A DNA stretch of 64,000 bases, from contig NZ_JAVXZZ010000001.1 of the NCBI RefSeq assembly GCF_032337135.1, forward strand, positions 744,001 through 808,000, written 5' to 3'. Every line of letters begins with the position of its first letter. Within the stretch, counting starts at the first letter, position 1. A model generated the notes under the pieces. It was not told the DNA's origin. It did not search any database and saw only the letters and a list, made by a program, of their open reading frames with translations. A program made the position numbers and the translations under genes. Shown piece by piece: positions 42,591 through 50,769 of this stretch. Origin of the DNA: Allorhodoferax sp032337135. GTDB taxonomy: Bacteria; Pseudomonadota; Gammaproteobacteria; Burkholderiales; Burkholderiaceae_C.

Positions 42591-43826
42591 TCAGATCCCC
42601 AATTCCTGGCGCTGCCGGCGCAGGTGCGCGGGCATGTCCTTGTACACGTCTTCAAACATCTCGGCCGGGCTGCGCACATGGCCATCGGCCAGGGTGCCGT
42701 ATTGCTCGGCTTCCTTCTGGGCCGCGGCCACAGCGGCCTCCATCTCCTTCTGCGTGGCTTCGTGCTCGGCATCGGACCAGGCCCCCAGCGCAATCAGGTG
42801 CTGCTTGAGGCGGGCAATGGGGTCGCCCAGCGGGAAGCGCGCGGCGTCGTTGGCCGGGCGGTACTTGCTCGGGTCGTCCGAGGTGGAGTGTGGGCCGGCG
42901 CGGAAGGTCACCCATTCGATGAGGGTGGGGCCGCAGTTGCTGCGGGCCCGCTCCAGCGCCCACTGGGAGGCGGCGTACACCGCCAGGAAATCATTGCCAT
43001 CGACGCGTAGCGAGGCAATGCCATTGCCCACGCCGCGCGCGGCAAAGGTAGTGCCCTCGCCCCCGGCGATGGCCTGGAAGGTGGAGATGGCCCACTGGTT
43101 GTTGACCACGTTGAGCACCACCGGGGCACGGTACACGTGGGCAAAAGTCAGGCCGGTGTGGAAGTCGGCTTCGGCCGTGGCGCCGTCGCCGATCCAGCTC
43201 GACGCGACCTTGGTGTCGCCCTTGATGGCCGAGGCCATGCCCCAGCCCACGGCCTGGATCACCTGCGTGGCCAGGTTGCCGGAGATGGAGAAGAAGCCTT
43301 GCTTCTTGCTCGAATACATGACCGGCAACTGGCGCCCCTTGAGCGGGTCGCGCTCGTTGCTGTACAGCTGGCAGATCATGTCCACCATGTTCACGTCGTC
43401 GCGCGCGAGCAGCAGGCCCTGCTGGCGGTAGGTGGGAAAGCACATGTCGCCGTCGACAAGCGCCATGGCATGGGCGCAGGCAATGGCCTCTTCGCCCAGG
43501 CACTGCATGTAGAAGGACATCTTCTTCTGGCGCTGGGCAATCAGCATGCGCGCATCGAAGGCACGCGTCTTGAGCATGGAACGCATGCCTTTGCGCAACT
43601 GCTCCACGCTCAGGTCCGGCGCCCAGGGGCCCACGGCCTGGCCGTTGGGGTCGAGCACCCGGATCAGTGCGAAGGCCAGGTCACTGGTCTGTGCCGCCTG
43701 GACATCGACCGGGGGTCGTCGGACGGTGCCGGCCTCGGAAAGGGGAAGGTAGGAGAAGTCTGTGTCGTGTCCCGGTCGGCCGGTAGGCTCGGGCACGTGC
43801 AGACGCAAGGGTTCGTGCGTTGGCAT
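42591..43826 (-). CDS. bkdA1: Branched-chain alpha-keto acid dehydrogenase E1 alpha
   Basis: A 411-residue thiamine-diphosphate-dependent E1 subunit of the bkd complex. The TPP motif GDG...NN reads WIGDGATAEADFHTG through VVNNQWA, and the phosphorylation-loop-like RAGPHSTSDDPSKYR follows. The length and the N-terminal extension (LRLHVPEPTGRPG) match Pseudomonas BkdA1 rather than pyruvate dehydrogenase. I chose the ATG at 43826; an in-frame start 69 nt upstream would add an unusual arginine/proline-rich leader. Confidence 0.92.
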   Translation of the reverse strand: MPTHEPLRLHVPEPTGRPGHDTDFSYLPLSEAGTVRRPPVDVQAAQTSDLAFALIRVLDPNGQAVGPWAPDLSVEQLRKGMRSMLKTRAFDARMLIAQRQKKMSFYMQCLGEEAIACAHAMALVDGDMCFPTYRQQGLLLARDDVNMVDMICQLYSNERDPLKGRQLPVMYSSKKQGFFSISGNLATQVIQAVGWGMASAIKGDTKVASSWIGDGATAEADFHTGLTFAHVYRAPVVLNVVNNQWAISTFQAIAGGEGTTFAARGVGNGIASLRVDGNDFLAVYAASQWALERARSNCGPTLIEWVTFRAGPHSTSDDPSKYRPANDAARFPLGDPIARLKQHLIALGAWSDAEHEATQKEMEAAVAAAQKEAEQYGTLADGHVRSPAEMFEDVYKDMPAHLRRQRQELGI

Positions 43827-43912
43827 CGATAAGCTCCATGCAAGTTTGTGGCTTGCTGCTGGTGGACAAGGTCTGCGCGCAGCGGGTAGCCACACGCAAA
43901 CCGGACAAGGCG

Positions 43913-43944
43913 ACAGTACCGAACGGGGTCACCGCCTGTACTGT
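43913..43944. promoter_or_regulatory. Inverted repeat upstream of bkdA1
   Basis: ACAGTAC (43913-43919) and GTACTGT (43938-43944) form a 7-bp inverted repeat with an 18-bp gap, 87-118 nt before the bkdA1 ATG. It is a possible operator for an operon regulator; no regulator gene adjoins the operon. Confidence 0.35.
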
Positions 43945-43965
43945 TTGCGCTCAGGAAGGATAGCC

Positions 43966-43995
43966 AAAAACCCTGCTCGCGCCAACAGGGTTTTT
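43966..43995 (-). terminator. Intrinsic terminator downstream of icmF
   Basis: AAAAACCCTG and CAGGGTTTTT form a perfect 10-bp stem around a 10-nt loop. On the minus strand, after icmF, the stem ends in a run of five T. It can also work on the plus strand. Confidence 0.8.
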
Positions 43996-44013
43996 CAAGA
44001 TAAGCGATTCCGC

Positions 44014-44100
44014 GTCGAAAGCGTTTGGGCCTAGGCGCGAAGCCGCAGACAGTGCATTGGCACGTCCAGGCGAAGCAACAACGGCCCGGACGCTTTCGAC
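44014..44100. repeat. 87-bp structured inverted repeat in the icmF 3' region
   Basis: Arms 44014-44031 and 44083-44100 pair over 18 bp with two mismatches (GTCGAAAGCG at one end, CGCTTTCGAC at the other). The 51-nt interior contains a GTGC-CAAT-GCAC hairpin, extended by three more pairs if one T bulges. It lies between the icmF stop and the icmF terminator, so it is probably transcribed as part of the icmF 3' untranslated region. Confidence 0.65.
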
Positions 44101-44106
44101 TTAGAG

Positions 44107-47100
44107 TTACATGCTGCGGCGGTACTGGCCTCCCACTTCAAACAAGGCACTGGTGATCTGGCCCAAGGAGCACACGCGCACCGCATCCATCAGCACTTCA
44201 AAGACATTCTTGTTGTCGATGACAGCCTGCTGCAGGCGCTGCAATTGCGCGGGCGCCTCGGCTGCATGGCGGGCGTGGAAGTCTGCCAGACGCGCCAATT
44301 GGCTCTGCTTTTCCTCGTCGGTGGATCGGGCCAGTTCCAGCTTCTCCAGCACCGCATCGCCCTTGGGGTTGCGGAAGGTATTGACGCCGATGATGGGGTA
44401 CTCGCCGGTGTGCTTGAGCATCTCGTAGTGCATGCTCTCTTCCTGGATCTTGCTGCGCTGGTAGCCGGTTTCCATGGCACCGAGCACGCCGCCGCGTTCG
44501 GCAATCTTCTCGAACTCGGACAGCACCGCCTCTTCCACCAGTTCGGTCAATTCCTCGATGATGAAGGCGCCCTGGTTCGGGTTCTCGTTCTTGGCCAGAC
44601 CCCACTCGCGGTTGATGATGAGCTGGATCGCCATGGCGCGGCGCACCGAATCTTCGGTGGGCGTGGTGATGGCCTCGTCGAACGCATTGGTGTGCAGGCT
44701 GTTGCAGTTGTCGTAGATGGCGATCAGCGCCTGCAGCGTGGTGCGGATGTCGTTGAACTGGATTTCCTGTGCGTGCAAGCTGCGGCCACTGGTTTGGATG
44801 TGGTACTTGAGCTTCTGGCTACGCTCGTTGGCGCCGTACTTTTCCTTCATGGCCACGGCCCAGATGCGCCGTGCCACCCGGCCCATGACCGTGTACTCGG
44901 GGTCCATGCCGTTGGAGAAGAAGAAGGAGAGATTCGGCGCGAAGTCGTCGATGTGCATGCCGCGCGCCAGGTAGGCTTCCACCAGCGTAAAACCGTTGGA
45001 CAGCGTGAAGGCCAACTGGCTGATGGGGTTGGCGCCGGCTTCGGCAATGTGGTAGCCGCTGATGGACACCGAGTAGAAGTTGCGCACGTTGTGGTGCACG
45101 AAGTACTCGGCAATGTCGCCCATCACCTTCAGGCTGAATTCCGTGGAGAAGATGCAGGTGTTCTGGCCCTGGTCTTCCTTGAGGATGTCGGCCTGCACCG
45201 TGCCGCGCACATTGGCCAGCACCCATTCCTTGATCTTGGCCACTTCGGTGTCGGTGGGCTCGCGGCCGTTGTCGGCCTTGAACTTGTCGATGTTCTGGTC
45301 GATGGCCGTGTTCATGAACATGGCCAGCATGGCGGGTGCGGGCCCGTTGATGGTCATGGACACGCTGGTGGTGGGGTTGCACAGGTCAAACCCGCTGTAC
45401 AGGACCTTGAGGTCGTCCAGCGTGGCAATGGACACGCCGCTGTTACCCACCTTGCCGTAGATGTCCGGGCGCAGGTCGGGGTCGTTGCCGTAGAGCGTGA
45501 CCGAGTCGAAGGCGGTGGACAGGCGCTTGGCGGGCATGCCTTCGCTGAGCAGCTTGAAGCGGCGGTTGGTGCGGAAGGCATCGCCCTCACCTGCGAACAT
45601 GCGCGTGGGGTCTTCGTTCTCGCGCTTGAAGGCAAAGGTACCGGCGGTGTAGGGGTAGCTGCCGGGCACGTTGTCCAGCATCAGCCACTTGAGGATTTCG
45701 CCGTGGTCCTCGAAGGTGGGCAGGGACACCTTGCGGATGGTGGTGCCGCTCAAGGACTTCGTGGTGAGCGCGGTGCGCAGTTCCTTGTCGCGGATCTTCA
45801 CCACGTACTCGTCACCCGCATAGGCTTTTTGCATGTCAGGCCACTGGGCCAGCAGCTTGCGCGCGTCGCTGTCCAGGCGCTCATCGCGGCTTTGTGCCAA
45901 GGCCAGCACGGTGGCGCGGGCACCGCTCTCGCCCGTCTTGCTGGGGTTGTCTTCCTGCAGCATGCGTGCGGTTTCGCGCAGTTGCTGCAGTTCGCGCGCC
46001 AGGCGGGCCTGGGCGCGGGCGCGGGCCTTGTAGCCGCGCACGGTGTCCGAAATCTCGGCCAGGTAGCGCGTGCGGCTGGGCGGAACGATGGGGGTCTGGT
46101 TGGAGCTGGCGCGCACCGTCACACGCGGCAAGCGCCCTTCGGTCACGGCCAGGCCCAGCGCCTGCAGGCGCGGCAGCAAGGCCTGGTACAGGGCGGTCAC
46201 GCCGTCGTCGTTGAAACGTGCAGCCTGGGTGCCGAACACCGGCATGGCTTCGGGCGGGGTCGAGAAAGCCTCGCGGTTGCGCTGCACCTGCTTGGAGACA
46301 TCGCGCAGCGCGTCTGCTGCGCCCTTGCGGTCGAACTTGTTGATGGCCACGAACTCGGCAAAGTCCAGCATGTCGATCTTCTCCAGCTGGCTGGCGGCAC
46401 CGAACTCCGGCGTCATCACGTACAGCGGCACGTCCACCAACGGCACGATGGCGGCATCGCCCTGGCCAATGCCGGATGTTTCCACCACGATCAGATCAAA
46501 CCCCGCCACCTTGCAGGCGGCGATCACGTCAGGCAAGGCCTGGCTGATCTCGCTACCGAAGTCGCGGGTGGCCAGCGAGCGCATGAAGATGGTGGAGCCG
46601 TTCTGCCACGGCCCGATGGCGTTCATGCGGATGCGGTCTCCCAGCAAGGCACCACCGCTCTTGCGTCGGCTCGGGTCGATGCTGACCACGGCCACGCGCA
46701 GGCTGTCACCCTGGTCCAGACGCAGGCGGCGGATCAGCTCATCGGTGAGCGAGGACTTGCCCGCGCCGCCGGTACCGGTAATGCCCAGCACCGGTATTTT
46801 CTTGGTAGCAGCCTGGGCACGCAGCACGGGGGCCAGCGGGTGATTGCCGGGCTGCGCTTCGAGTGCGGTGATGAGCTGGGCCAAGGCCCGCCATGCTTCG
46901 GGGGTATGCCCGACCAGGGTTTCGACCGCGGTAGGGGCCAGGCCGGTGATGTCCTTGTCACAGCGCATCACCATCTCGCCGATCATGCCTTGCAGCCCCA
47001 TGCGCTGGCCGTCTTCGGGGCTGTAGATGCGGCCTACGCCATATGCATGGAGTTCACGGATCTCGCTGGGCACGATCACGCCGCCACCACCGCCGAACAC

Positions 47101-47409
47101 CTGGATGTGGGCACCGCCGCGCTGGCGCAGCAGGTCCACCATGTACTTGAAGTACTCCACGTGTCCGCCCTGGTAGGAGCTGATGGCGATGCCCTGCACG
47201 TCTTCCTGCAGGGCCGCGGTCACCACTTCGTCCACGCTGCGGTTATGCCCCAGGTGGATCACTTCCGCACCCATGTTCTGCAGAATGCGGCGCATGATGT
47301 TGATGGCCGCGTCATGCCCGTCGAACAGGCTGGCGGCAGTGACAAAACGCACCTTGTGGGTGGGACGGTAGTTGGCAAGCGCTTTGAAGTCGGCGGACAG
47401 ATCGGTCAT
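44107..47409 (-). CDS. icmF: Fused isobutyryl-CoA mutase IcmF
   Basis: A 1100-residue adenosylcobalamin enzyme that interconverts isobutyryl-CoA and n-butyryl-CoA. In order it has a B12-binding domain (about 20-150, with DGHDAAINIM as the cobalt-ligand loop), a MeaI-type P-loop GTPase chaperone (about 205-500, with GITGTGGAGKSS and INKFD), and a mutase barrel (about 530 to the end, including GSYPYTAGTFAFKRENEDPTR). This domain order is diagnostic for IcmF. Together with the bkd operon it links valine breakdown to butyryl-CoA. Related pivalyl-CoA mutases share the architecture, so exact substrate preference is open. Confidence 0.92.
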   Translation of the reverse strand: MTDLSADFKALANYRPTHKVRFVTAASLFDGHDAAINIMRRILQNMGAEVIHLGHNRSVDEVVTAALQEDVQGIAISSYQGGHVEYFKYMVDLLRQRGGAHIQVFGGGGGVIVPSEIRELHAYGVGRIYSPEDGQRMGLQGMIGEMVMRCDKDITGLAPTAVETLVGHTPEAWRALAQLITALEAQPGNHPLAPVLRAQAATKKIPVLGITGTGGAGKSSLTDELIRRLRLDQGDSLRVAVVSIDPSRRKSGGALLGDRIRMNAIGPWQNGSTIFMRSLATRDFGSEISQALPDVIAACKVAGFDLIVVETSGIGQGDAAIVPLVDVPLYVMTPEFGAASQLEKIDMLDFAEFVAINKFDRKGAADALRDVSKQVQRNREAFSTPPEAMPVFGTQAARFNDDGVTALYQALLPRLQALGLAVTEGRLPRVTVRASSNQTPIVPPSRTRYLAEISDTVRGYKARARAQARLARELQQLRETARMLQEDNPSKTGESGARATVLALAQSRDERLDSDARKLLAQWPDMQKAYAGDEYVVKIRDKELRTALTTKSLSGTTIRKVSLPTFEDHGEILKWLMLDNVPGSYPYTAGTFAFKRENEDPTRMFAGEGDAFRTNRRFKLLSEGMPAKRLSTAFDSVTLYGNDPDLRPDIYGKVGNSGVSIATLDDLKVLYSGFDLCNPTTSVSMTINGPAPAMLAMFMNTAIDQNIDKFKADNGREPTDTEVAKIKEWVLANVRGTVQADILKEDQGQNTCIFSTEFSLKVMGDIAEYFVHHNVRNFYSVSISGYHIAEAGANPISQLAFTLSNGFTLVEAYLARGMHIDDFAPNLSFFFSNGMDPEYTVMGRVARRIWAVAMKEKYGANERSQKLKYHIQTSGRSLHAQEIQFNDIRTTLQALIAIYDNCNSLHTNAFDEAITTPTEDSVRRAMAIQLIINREWGLAKNENPNQGAFIIEELTELVEEAVLSEFEKIAERGGVLGAMETGYQRSKIQEESMHYEMLKHTGEYPIIGVNTFRNPKGDAVLEKLELARSTDEEKQSQLARLADFHARHAAEAPAQLQRLQQAVIDNKNVFEVLMDAVRVCSLGQITSALFEVGGQYRRSM

Positions 47410-47444
47410 GCGGGTCTCCAGGGCATTGCGGGTCGCGGCCGCAA

Positions 47445-47466
47445 TTGACGTTTACGTAAACGTCAA
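47445..47466. promoter_or_regulatory. Perfect 22-bp palindromic operator between icmF and the persulfide dioxygenase gene
   Basis: Each half reads TTGACGTTTAC toward the centre, and the 22 bases equal their reverse complement. The form resembles operators of MerR/TetR regulators (LiuR-like) of branched-chain amino-acid and fatty-acid catabolism, as I recall them. It lies 36 nt before the icmF ATG and overlaps the promoter of the divergent gene. No regulator gene adjoins it. Confidence 0.7.
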
Positions 47467-47473
47467 CTATATC
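47445..47473 (+). promoter_or_regulatory. Sigma-70 promoter toward the persulfide dioxygenase gene
   Basis: TTGACG at 47445-47450, a 17-bp spacer and TATATC at 47468-47473 make a strong match to the sigma-70 consensus. The -35 box and spacer lie in the palindrome, so operator binding would block the promoter. On the minus strand TATAGT at 47467-47472 could serve as an icmF -10, just upstream of the palindrome. Confidence 0.6.
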
Positions 47474-47544
47474 CGACTTGTCCTACGGATGCATTACAGT
47501 GCGCACTTCGGCGGTTTCTGCCGCTGCCCTACCCCGTACGCACC

Positions 47545-48657
47545 ATGCAACCGCTGCAACTCTTTGACCCCGCCTCCAGCACCTACACCTACCTCGTGTT
47601 CTGCGAGGAAACCCGCGAGGCGGTGATCATCGATCCGGTGGACGAACAACTGGAACGTGACCTGGCCACGCTGCGCCAGTACGGTCTGAAGCTGGTATGG
47701 GCCATCGAGACCCACGCCCATGCCGACCACATCACCAGCGCGGCCCAGCTGGCCGAACACACCGGCGCCCGCACGGCGGCACCTGAGGCCTGCGGCATCG
47801 GTACCGCGGCGGTGCAGCTGCAGCACCAGCAGGTGCTCGAGTTCGGGCGCGAGCGGCTGCAGGCGCTGCACACCCCCGGCCACACGGCAGGCTCCATGAG
47901 CTTTGTCTGGCGCAGCAACGTCTTTACCGGCGACACGCTGCTCATCAACGGCTGCGGCCGGACCGACTTCCAGAGCGGCAGCGCCGAGGACATGTTCCAC
48001 AGCCTGACCCAAGTGCTGTTTGCGCTGCCGGACGACACGGTGGTCTGGCCGGGCCATGACTACCAGGGCCGCACACGTTCGACCATCGGTACGGAAAAGA
48101 CCTCCAATGCACGCGTGGCCGGAAAGACACGGGATGAATTCATCGCCATCATGCAGGGATTGAACCTGCCGGCCCCGAAGCGCATCAACGAGGCCGTGCC
48201 GGCCAATCTGACCTCGGGCGTGCGCCACGACGCCGGTGGCGCCGGGCTCAACGAGGCCCGCGCCGCGGCCGGTTATGCGGGCGACGTGGGCGCCGAACTG
48301 GCCTATGCCTGGTGGCAGGCTGGCGACGCCGTGCTGGTGGATGTGCGCACCGACGCCGAGCGCGAGTGGGTGGGCTTTGTGCCCGGTGCGGTGCCGGTGG
48401 CCTGGAAGCAATGGCCCGGCATGGCCATGAATGCGGACTTCGACGCGGCCCTGCGCGCTGCCGTGCCTGCAGGCAAGAAGGTGGTGTTACTGTGCCGCAG
48501 CGGCGTGCGTTCCGTGGCGGCCGCCAAGCGCGCCACCGAACTCGGGCTGGAGGCCTACAACATCCTCGAAGGCTTTGAAGGTGACGCCGACGCCAGCGCC
48601 CACCGGGGCAACCGCGGCGGCTGGCGCATGCGCGGCCTGCCCTGGCGCCAGAACTGA
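47545..48657 (+). CDS. Persulfide dioxygenase-rhodanese fusion (ETHE1-like)
   Basis: A 370-residue fusion of an ETHE1-type metallo-beta-lactamase-fold persulfide dioxygenase (about 1-240; iron ligands in THAHADH and the conserved GDTLLINGCGRTDF) and a C-terminal rhodanese domain (about 265-365; catalytic cysteine in LLCRSGVRS). Fusions of this type are known from Burkholderia. It oxidises glutathione persulfide to sulfite, with sulfur transfer by the rhodanese part. It shares a palindromic operator with the divergent icmF, an unexpected link between sulfur and branched-chain metabolism. Confidence 0.9.
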   Translation: MQPLQLFDPASSTYTYLVFCEETREAVIIDPVDEQLERDLATLRQYGLKLVWAIETHAHADHITSAAQLAEHTGARTAAPEACGIGTAAVQLQHQQVLEFGRERLQALHTPGHTAGSMSFVWRSNVFTGDTLLINGCGRTDFQSGSAEDMFHSLTQVLFALPDDTVVWPGHDYQGRTRSTIGTEKTSNARVAGKTRDEFIAIMQGLNLPAPKRINEAVPANLTSGVRHDAGGAGLNEARAAAGYAGDVGAELAYAWWQAGDAVLVDVRTDAEREWVGFVPGAVPVAWKQWPGMAMNADFDAALRAAVPAGKKVVLLCRSGVRSVAAAKRATELGLEAYNILEGFEGDADASAHRGNRGGWRMRGLPWRQN

Positions 48658-48689
48658 GCGGCGAAGAGCTGCCCCACCCCGAGAAGCAC

Positions 48690-49469
48690 ATGACATTTCT
48701 TGCCTTGGACATTGGCAATACGCGCCTCAAGTGGGCGTGCTACGCATCCGCAGACCCCGAGGCACCCTTGTTGGCCGAAGGGGTGGAGTTTCTGGAAAAC
48801 ATCGACAAGCTGGGCGAAGGCGTGTGGACACAGATTCCCGCCCCCACCCACATCCTGGGCTGCACCGTGGCGGGCGACGCCATCAAGCGCCGGGTCGAAG
48901 AGCAGATGGAGATGTGGGATGTGCCGCCGCGCTGGGTCGTTCCGAGCGAAACCGAGGCCGGCGTGACCAACGGGTACGACCACCCGGCTCGGCTGGGTGC
49001 CGACCGCTGGGTAGCCATCATCGGCGGTTACCACACCATGCGCCGCCGGGGCTTGCAGGGCCCCATGGTGGTGGTCATGGTCGGAACGGCGGTCACGGTC
49101 GAGGCTGTCGATGCGGACGGTCGCTTCCTTGGCGGACTGATCCTGCCCGGCCACGGCATCATGCTGCGGGCGCTGGAATCCGGTACGGCCGGGCTGCACG
49201 TGCCCACCGGGGAGGTGCGCGAGTTCCCCACCAACACCAGCGACGCCCTGACCAGCGGCGGCACTTACGCCATTGCGGGGGCGGTGCAGTGCATGGTGCA
49301 GCACCTGCGCAAGCACACGGGCCAGGAGCCCTACTGCATCATGACCGGCGGTGCGGGCTGGAAGATGGCGCCGAGCATGACCGTACCGTTCGAACTGGTG
49401 GACAACCTGATCTTCGAAGGCCTGCTGCACATGGCGCAGGCCCGATTTGCAAGCAAAATCAGCGCCTAG
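48690..49469 (+). CDS. coaX: Type III pantothenate kinase
   Basis: A 259-residue CoaX (EC 2.7.1.33) that phosphorylates pantothenate, the first step to coenzyme A. Family motifs are seen: DIGNTRLKWA (phosphate 1), LGADRW with the catalytic aspartate, and MVGTAVTVEAVD (phosphate 2). The N-terminus matches the family from the ATG at 48690. birA, a common upstream partner, is absent here. The stop TAG lies inside a 55-bp repeat copy (CCTAGCCCGC). Confidence 0.92.
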   Translation: MTFLALDIGNTRLKWACYASADPEAPLLAEGVEFLENIDKLGEGVWTQIPAPTHILGCTVAGDAIKRRVEEQMEMWDVPPRWVVPSETEAGVTNGYDHPARLGADRWVAIIGGYHTMRRRGLQGPMVVVMVGTAVTVEAVDADGRFLGGLILPGHGIMLRALESGTAGLHVPTGEVREFPTNTSDALTSGGTYAIAGAVQCMVQHLRKHTGQEPYCIMTGGAGWKMAPSMTVPFELVDNLIFEGLLHMAQARFASKISA

Positions 49470-49512
49470 CCCGCACAAACATTGCGCAAACAGCTACCAA
49501 AAACGTAGCGAC
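49455..49512 (+). repeat. 55-bp interspersed repeat, copy F
   Basis: CCTAGCCCGCA, ATTGCG, AACAGCTACCAAAAA and GTAGCGAC occur in family order. It holds the stop codon of coaX and its right end touches the stop of the convergent M20 gene, so it separates two converging genes. Confidence 0.75.
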
Positions 49513-50714
49513 TACGCAGCCTTCGCCAACCAGGACTCGACCAGGCGCACCCAGTAGGTCGCGCCCAGCGGGATCAGCGCGTCGTTGAAGTCGTAGGACG
49601 GGTTGTGCAGCGTGCAAGGGCCGCCCGCATGGCCCAGGTCGCGGTGCGAACCGTCACCGTTGTACAGGAAGGCGTAGCAGCCCGGCTTGGCTTGCAGCAT
49701 GTAGGCAAAGTCTTCGGCGCCCATGGTCGGCTCCTGCGCCAGCACCCGCTCCTCGCCCACCAACTGTGCCATCACCTGCCTTGCAAATGCAGCCTCCGCG
49801 TCCGTATTGATCGTGGGCGGATAGTTGCGTGCAAATTCGAATTCCACGCGCACGCCATGCGCCGCCCCCAGATGCTGGGCGATGTCGCGCATGCGCTGCT
49901 CCACCTGGTCCAGCACGGCCAGGCTGAAGGTGCGTACCGTGCCCTGCAGCTCTACCGTGTCGGGGATCACGTTCGTGGCCTCGCCGGCATGCACCATGGT
50001 CACCGACACCACGGCCGAGTCGATGGGGCGCACGTTGCGGCTCACGATGGTCTGGTAGGCCAGCACCAGCTGGCAGGCCACAGGCACCGGGTCGATGGTG
50101 GTGTGGGGCATGGCTGCGTGGCCGCCCTTGCCGTGCAGCACGATCTTGAACTCGTTGCTGGACGCCATGACCGGGCCGCCACTGGCGGCGAACTGCCCCA
50201 CCTGCCCGCCGGGCCAGTTGTGCATGCCAAAGACCGCCTCCACCGGAAACTGTTCGAACAGTCCCTCGCGGATCATTTCGCGGGCACCGCCACCGCCTTC
50301 TTCGGCGGGCTGGAAGATCAGGTGCACGGTGCCGTCGAAGGCACGGTGTTTGGACAGGTACTCTGCCGCGGCCAGCAGCATGGCGGTGTGGCCATCGTGG
50401 CCGCAGGCGTGCATCTTGCCGGGGTGGCGGCTGGCGTGGGCGAAGCTGTTGTGCTCCTGCATGGGCAAGGCATCCATGTCGGCCCGCAGCGCAATGGCCC
50501 GTGCCGAGCTTCCCGCCTTCAGGGTACCCACCACGCCGGTGGTACCCAAGCCCCGGTGCACGCGAATGCCCCACTGCGTGAGCTTTTCCGCCACCACGTC
50601 GGCGGTACGCACTTCCTCGAAGCAGAGTTCGGGGTAGGCATGCAGGTCGCGCCGAATGGCGGCAATGGTCGGCGCGTTGGCAACGATTTCGGGGATCAGC
50701 TTCATGGGGCTCAT
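49512..50714 (-). CDS. M20-family amidohydrolase (hippurate hydrolase type)
   Basis: A metallopeptidase-fold amidohydrolase of about 400 residues. ADMDALPMQE and KMHACGHDGHTAMLLAAAEYL carry the metal ligands, and QPAEEGGGGA holds the catalytic glutamate. It hydrolyses N-acyl amino acids such as hippurate or related conjugates; the exact substrate is unknown. Two starts are possible, ATG at 50714 or 50705, neither with a strong ribosome-binding site. It is convergent with coaX across a repeat copy. Confidence 0.87.
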   Translation of the reverse strand: MSPMKLIPEIVANAPTIAAIRRDLHAYPELCFEEVRTADVVAEKLTQWGIRVHRGLGTTGVVGTLKAGSSARAIALRADMDALPMQEHNSFAHASRHPGKMHACGHDGHTAMLLAAAEYLSKHRAFDGTVHLIFQPAEEGGGGAREMIREGLFEQFPVEAVFGMHNWPGGQVGQFAASGGPVMASSNEFKIVLHGKGGHAAMPHTTIDPVPVACQLVLAYQTIVSRNVRPIDSAVVSVTMVHAGEATNVIPDTVELQGTVRTFSLAVLDQVEQRMRDIAQHLGAAHGVRVEFEFARNYPPTINTDAEAAFARQVMAQLVGEERVLAQEPTMGAEDFAYMLQAKPGCYAFLYNGDGSHRDLGHAGGPCTLHNPSYDFNDALIPLGATYWVRLVESWLAKAA

Positions 50715-50769
50715 TATTGCGCCAGCCCTGCCCCGCAAGGGCCAGAGGGTTTCTCGCTACCATCGGGCC

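Noticed and set aside
38541..43826. Pyruvate or acetoin dehydrogenase operon
   Set aside because: The E1 alpha length and N-terminal extension, the separate E1 beta and the E2 layout fit the branched-chain (bkd) complex better than pyruvate or acetoin complexes.
44245..47448. A plus-strand open frame of more than 1000 codons opposite icmF
   Set aside because: It is an antisense shadow of a high-GC gene: it follows the third-codon positions of icmF, has no recognisable domains and is histidine/glycine/valine-rich.
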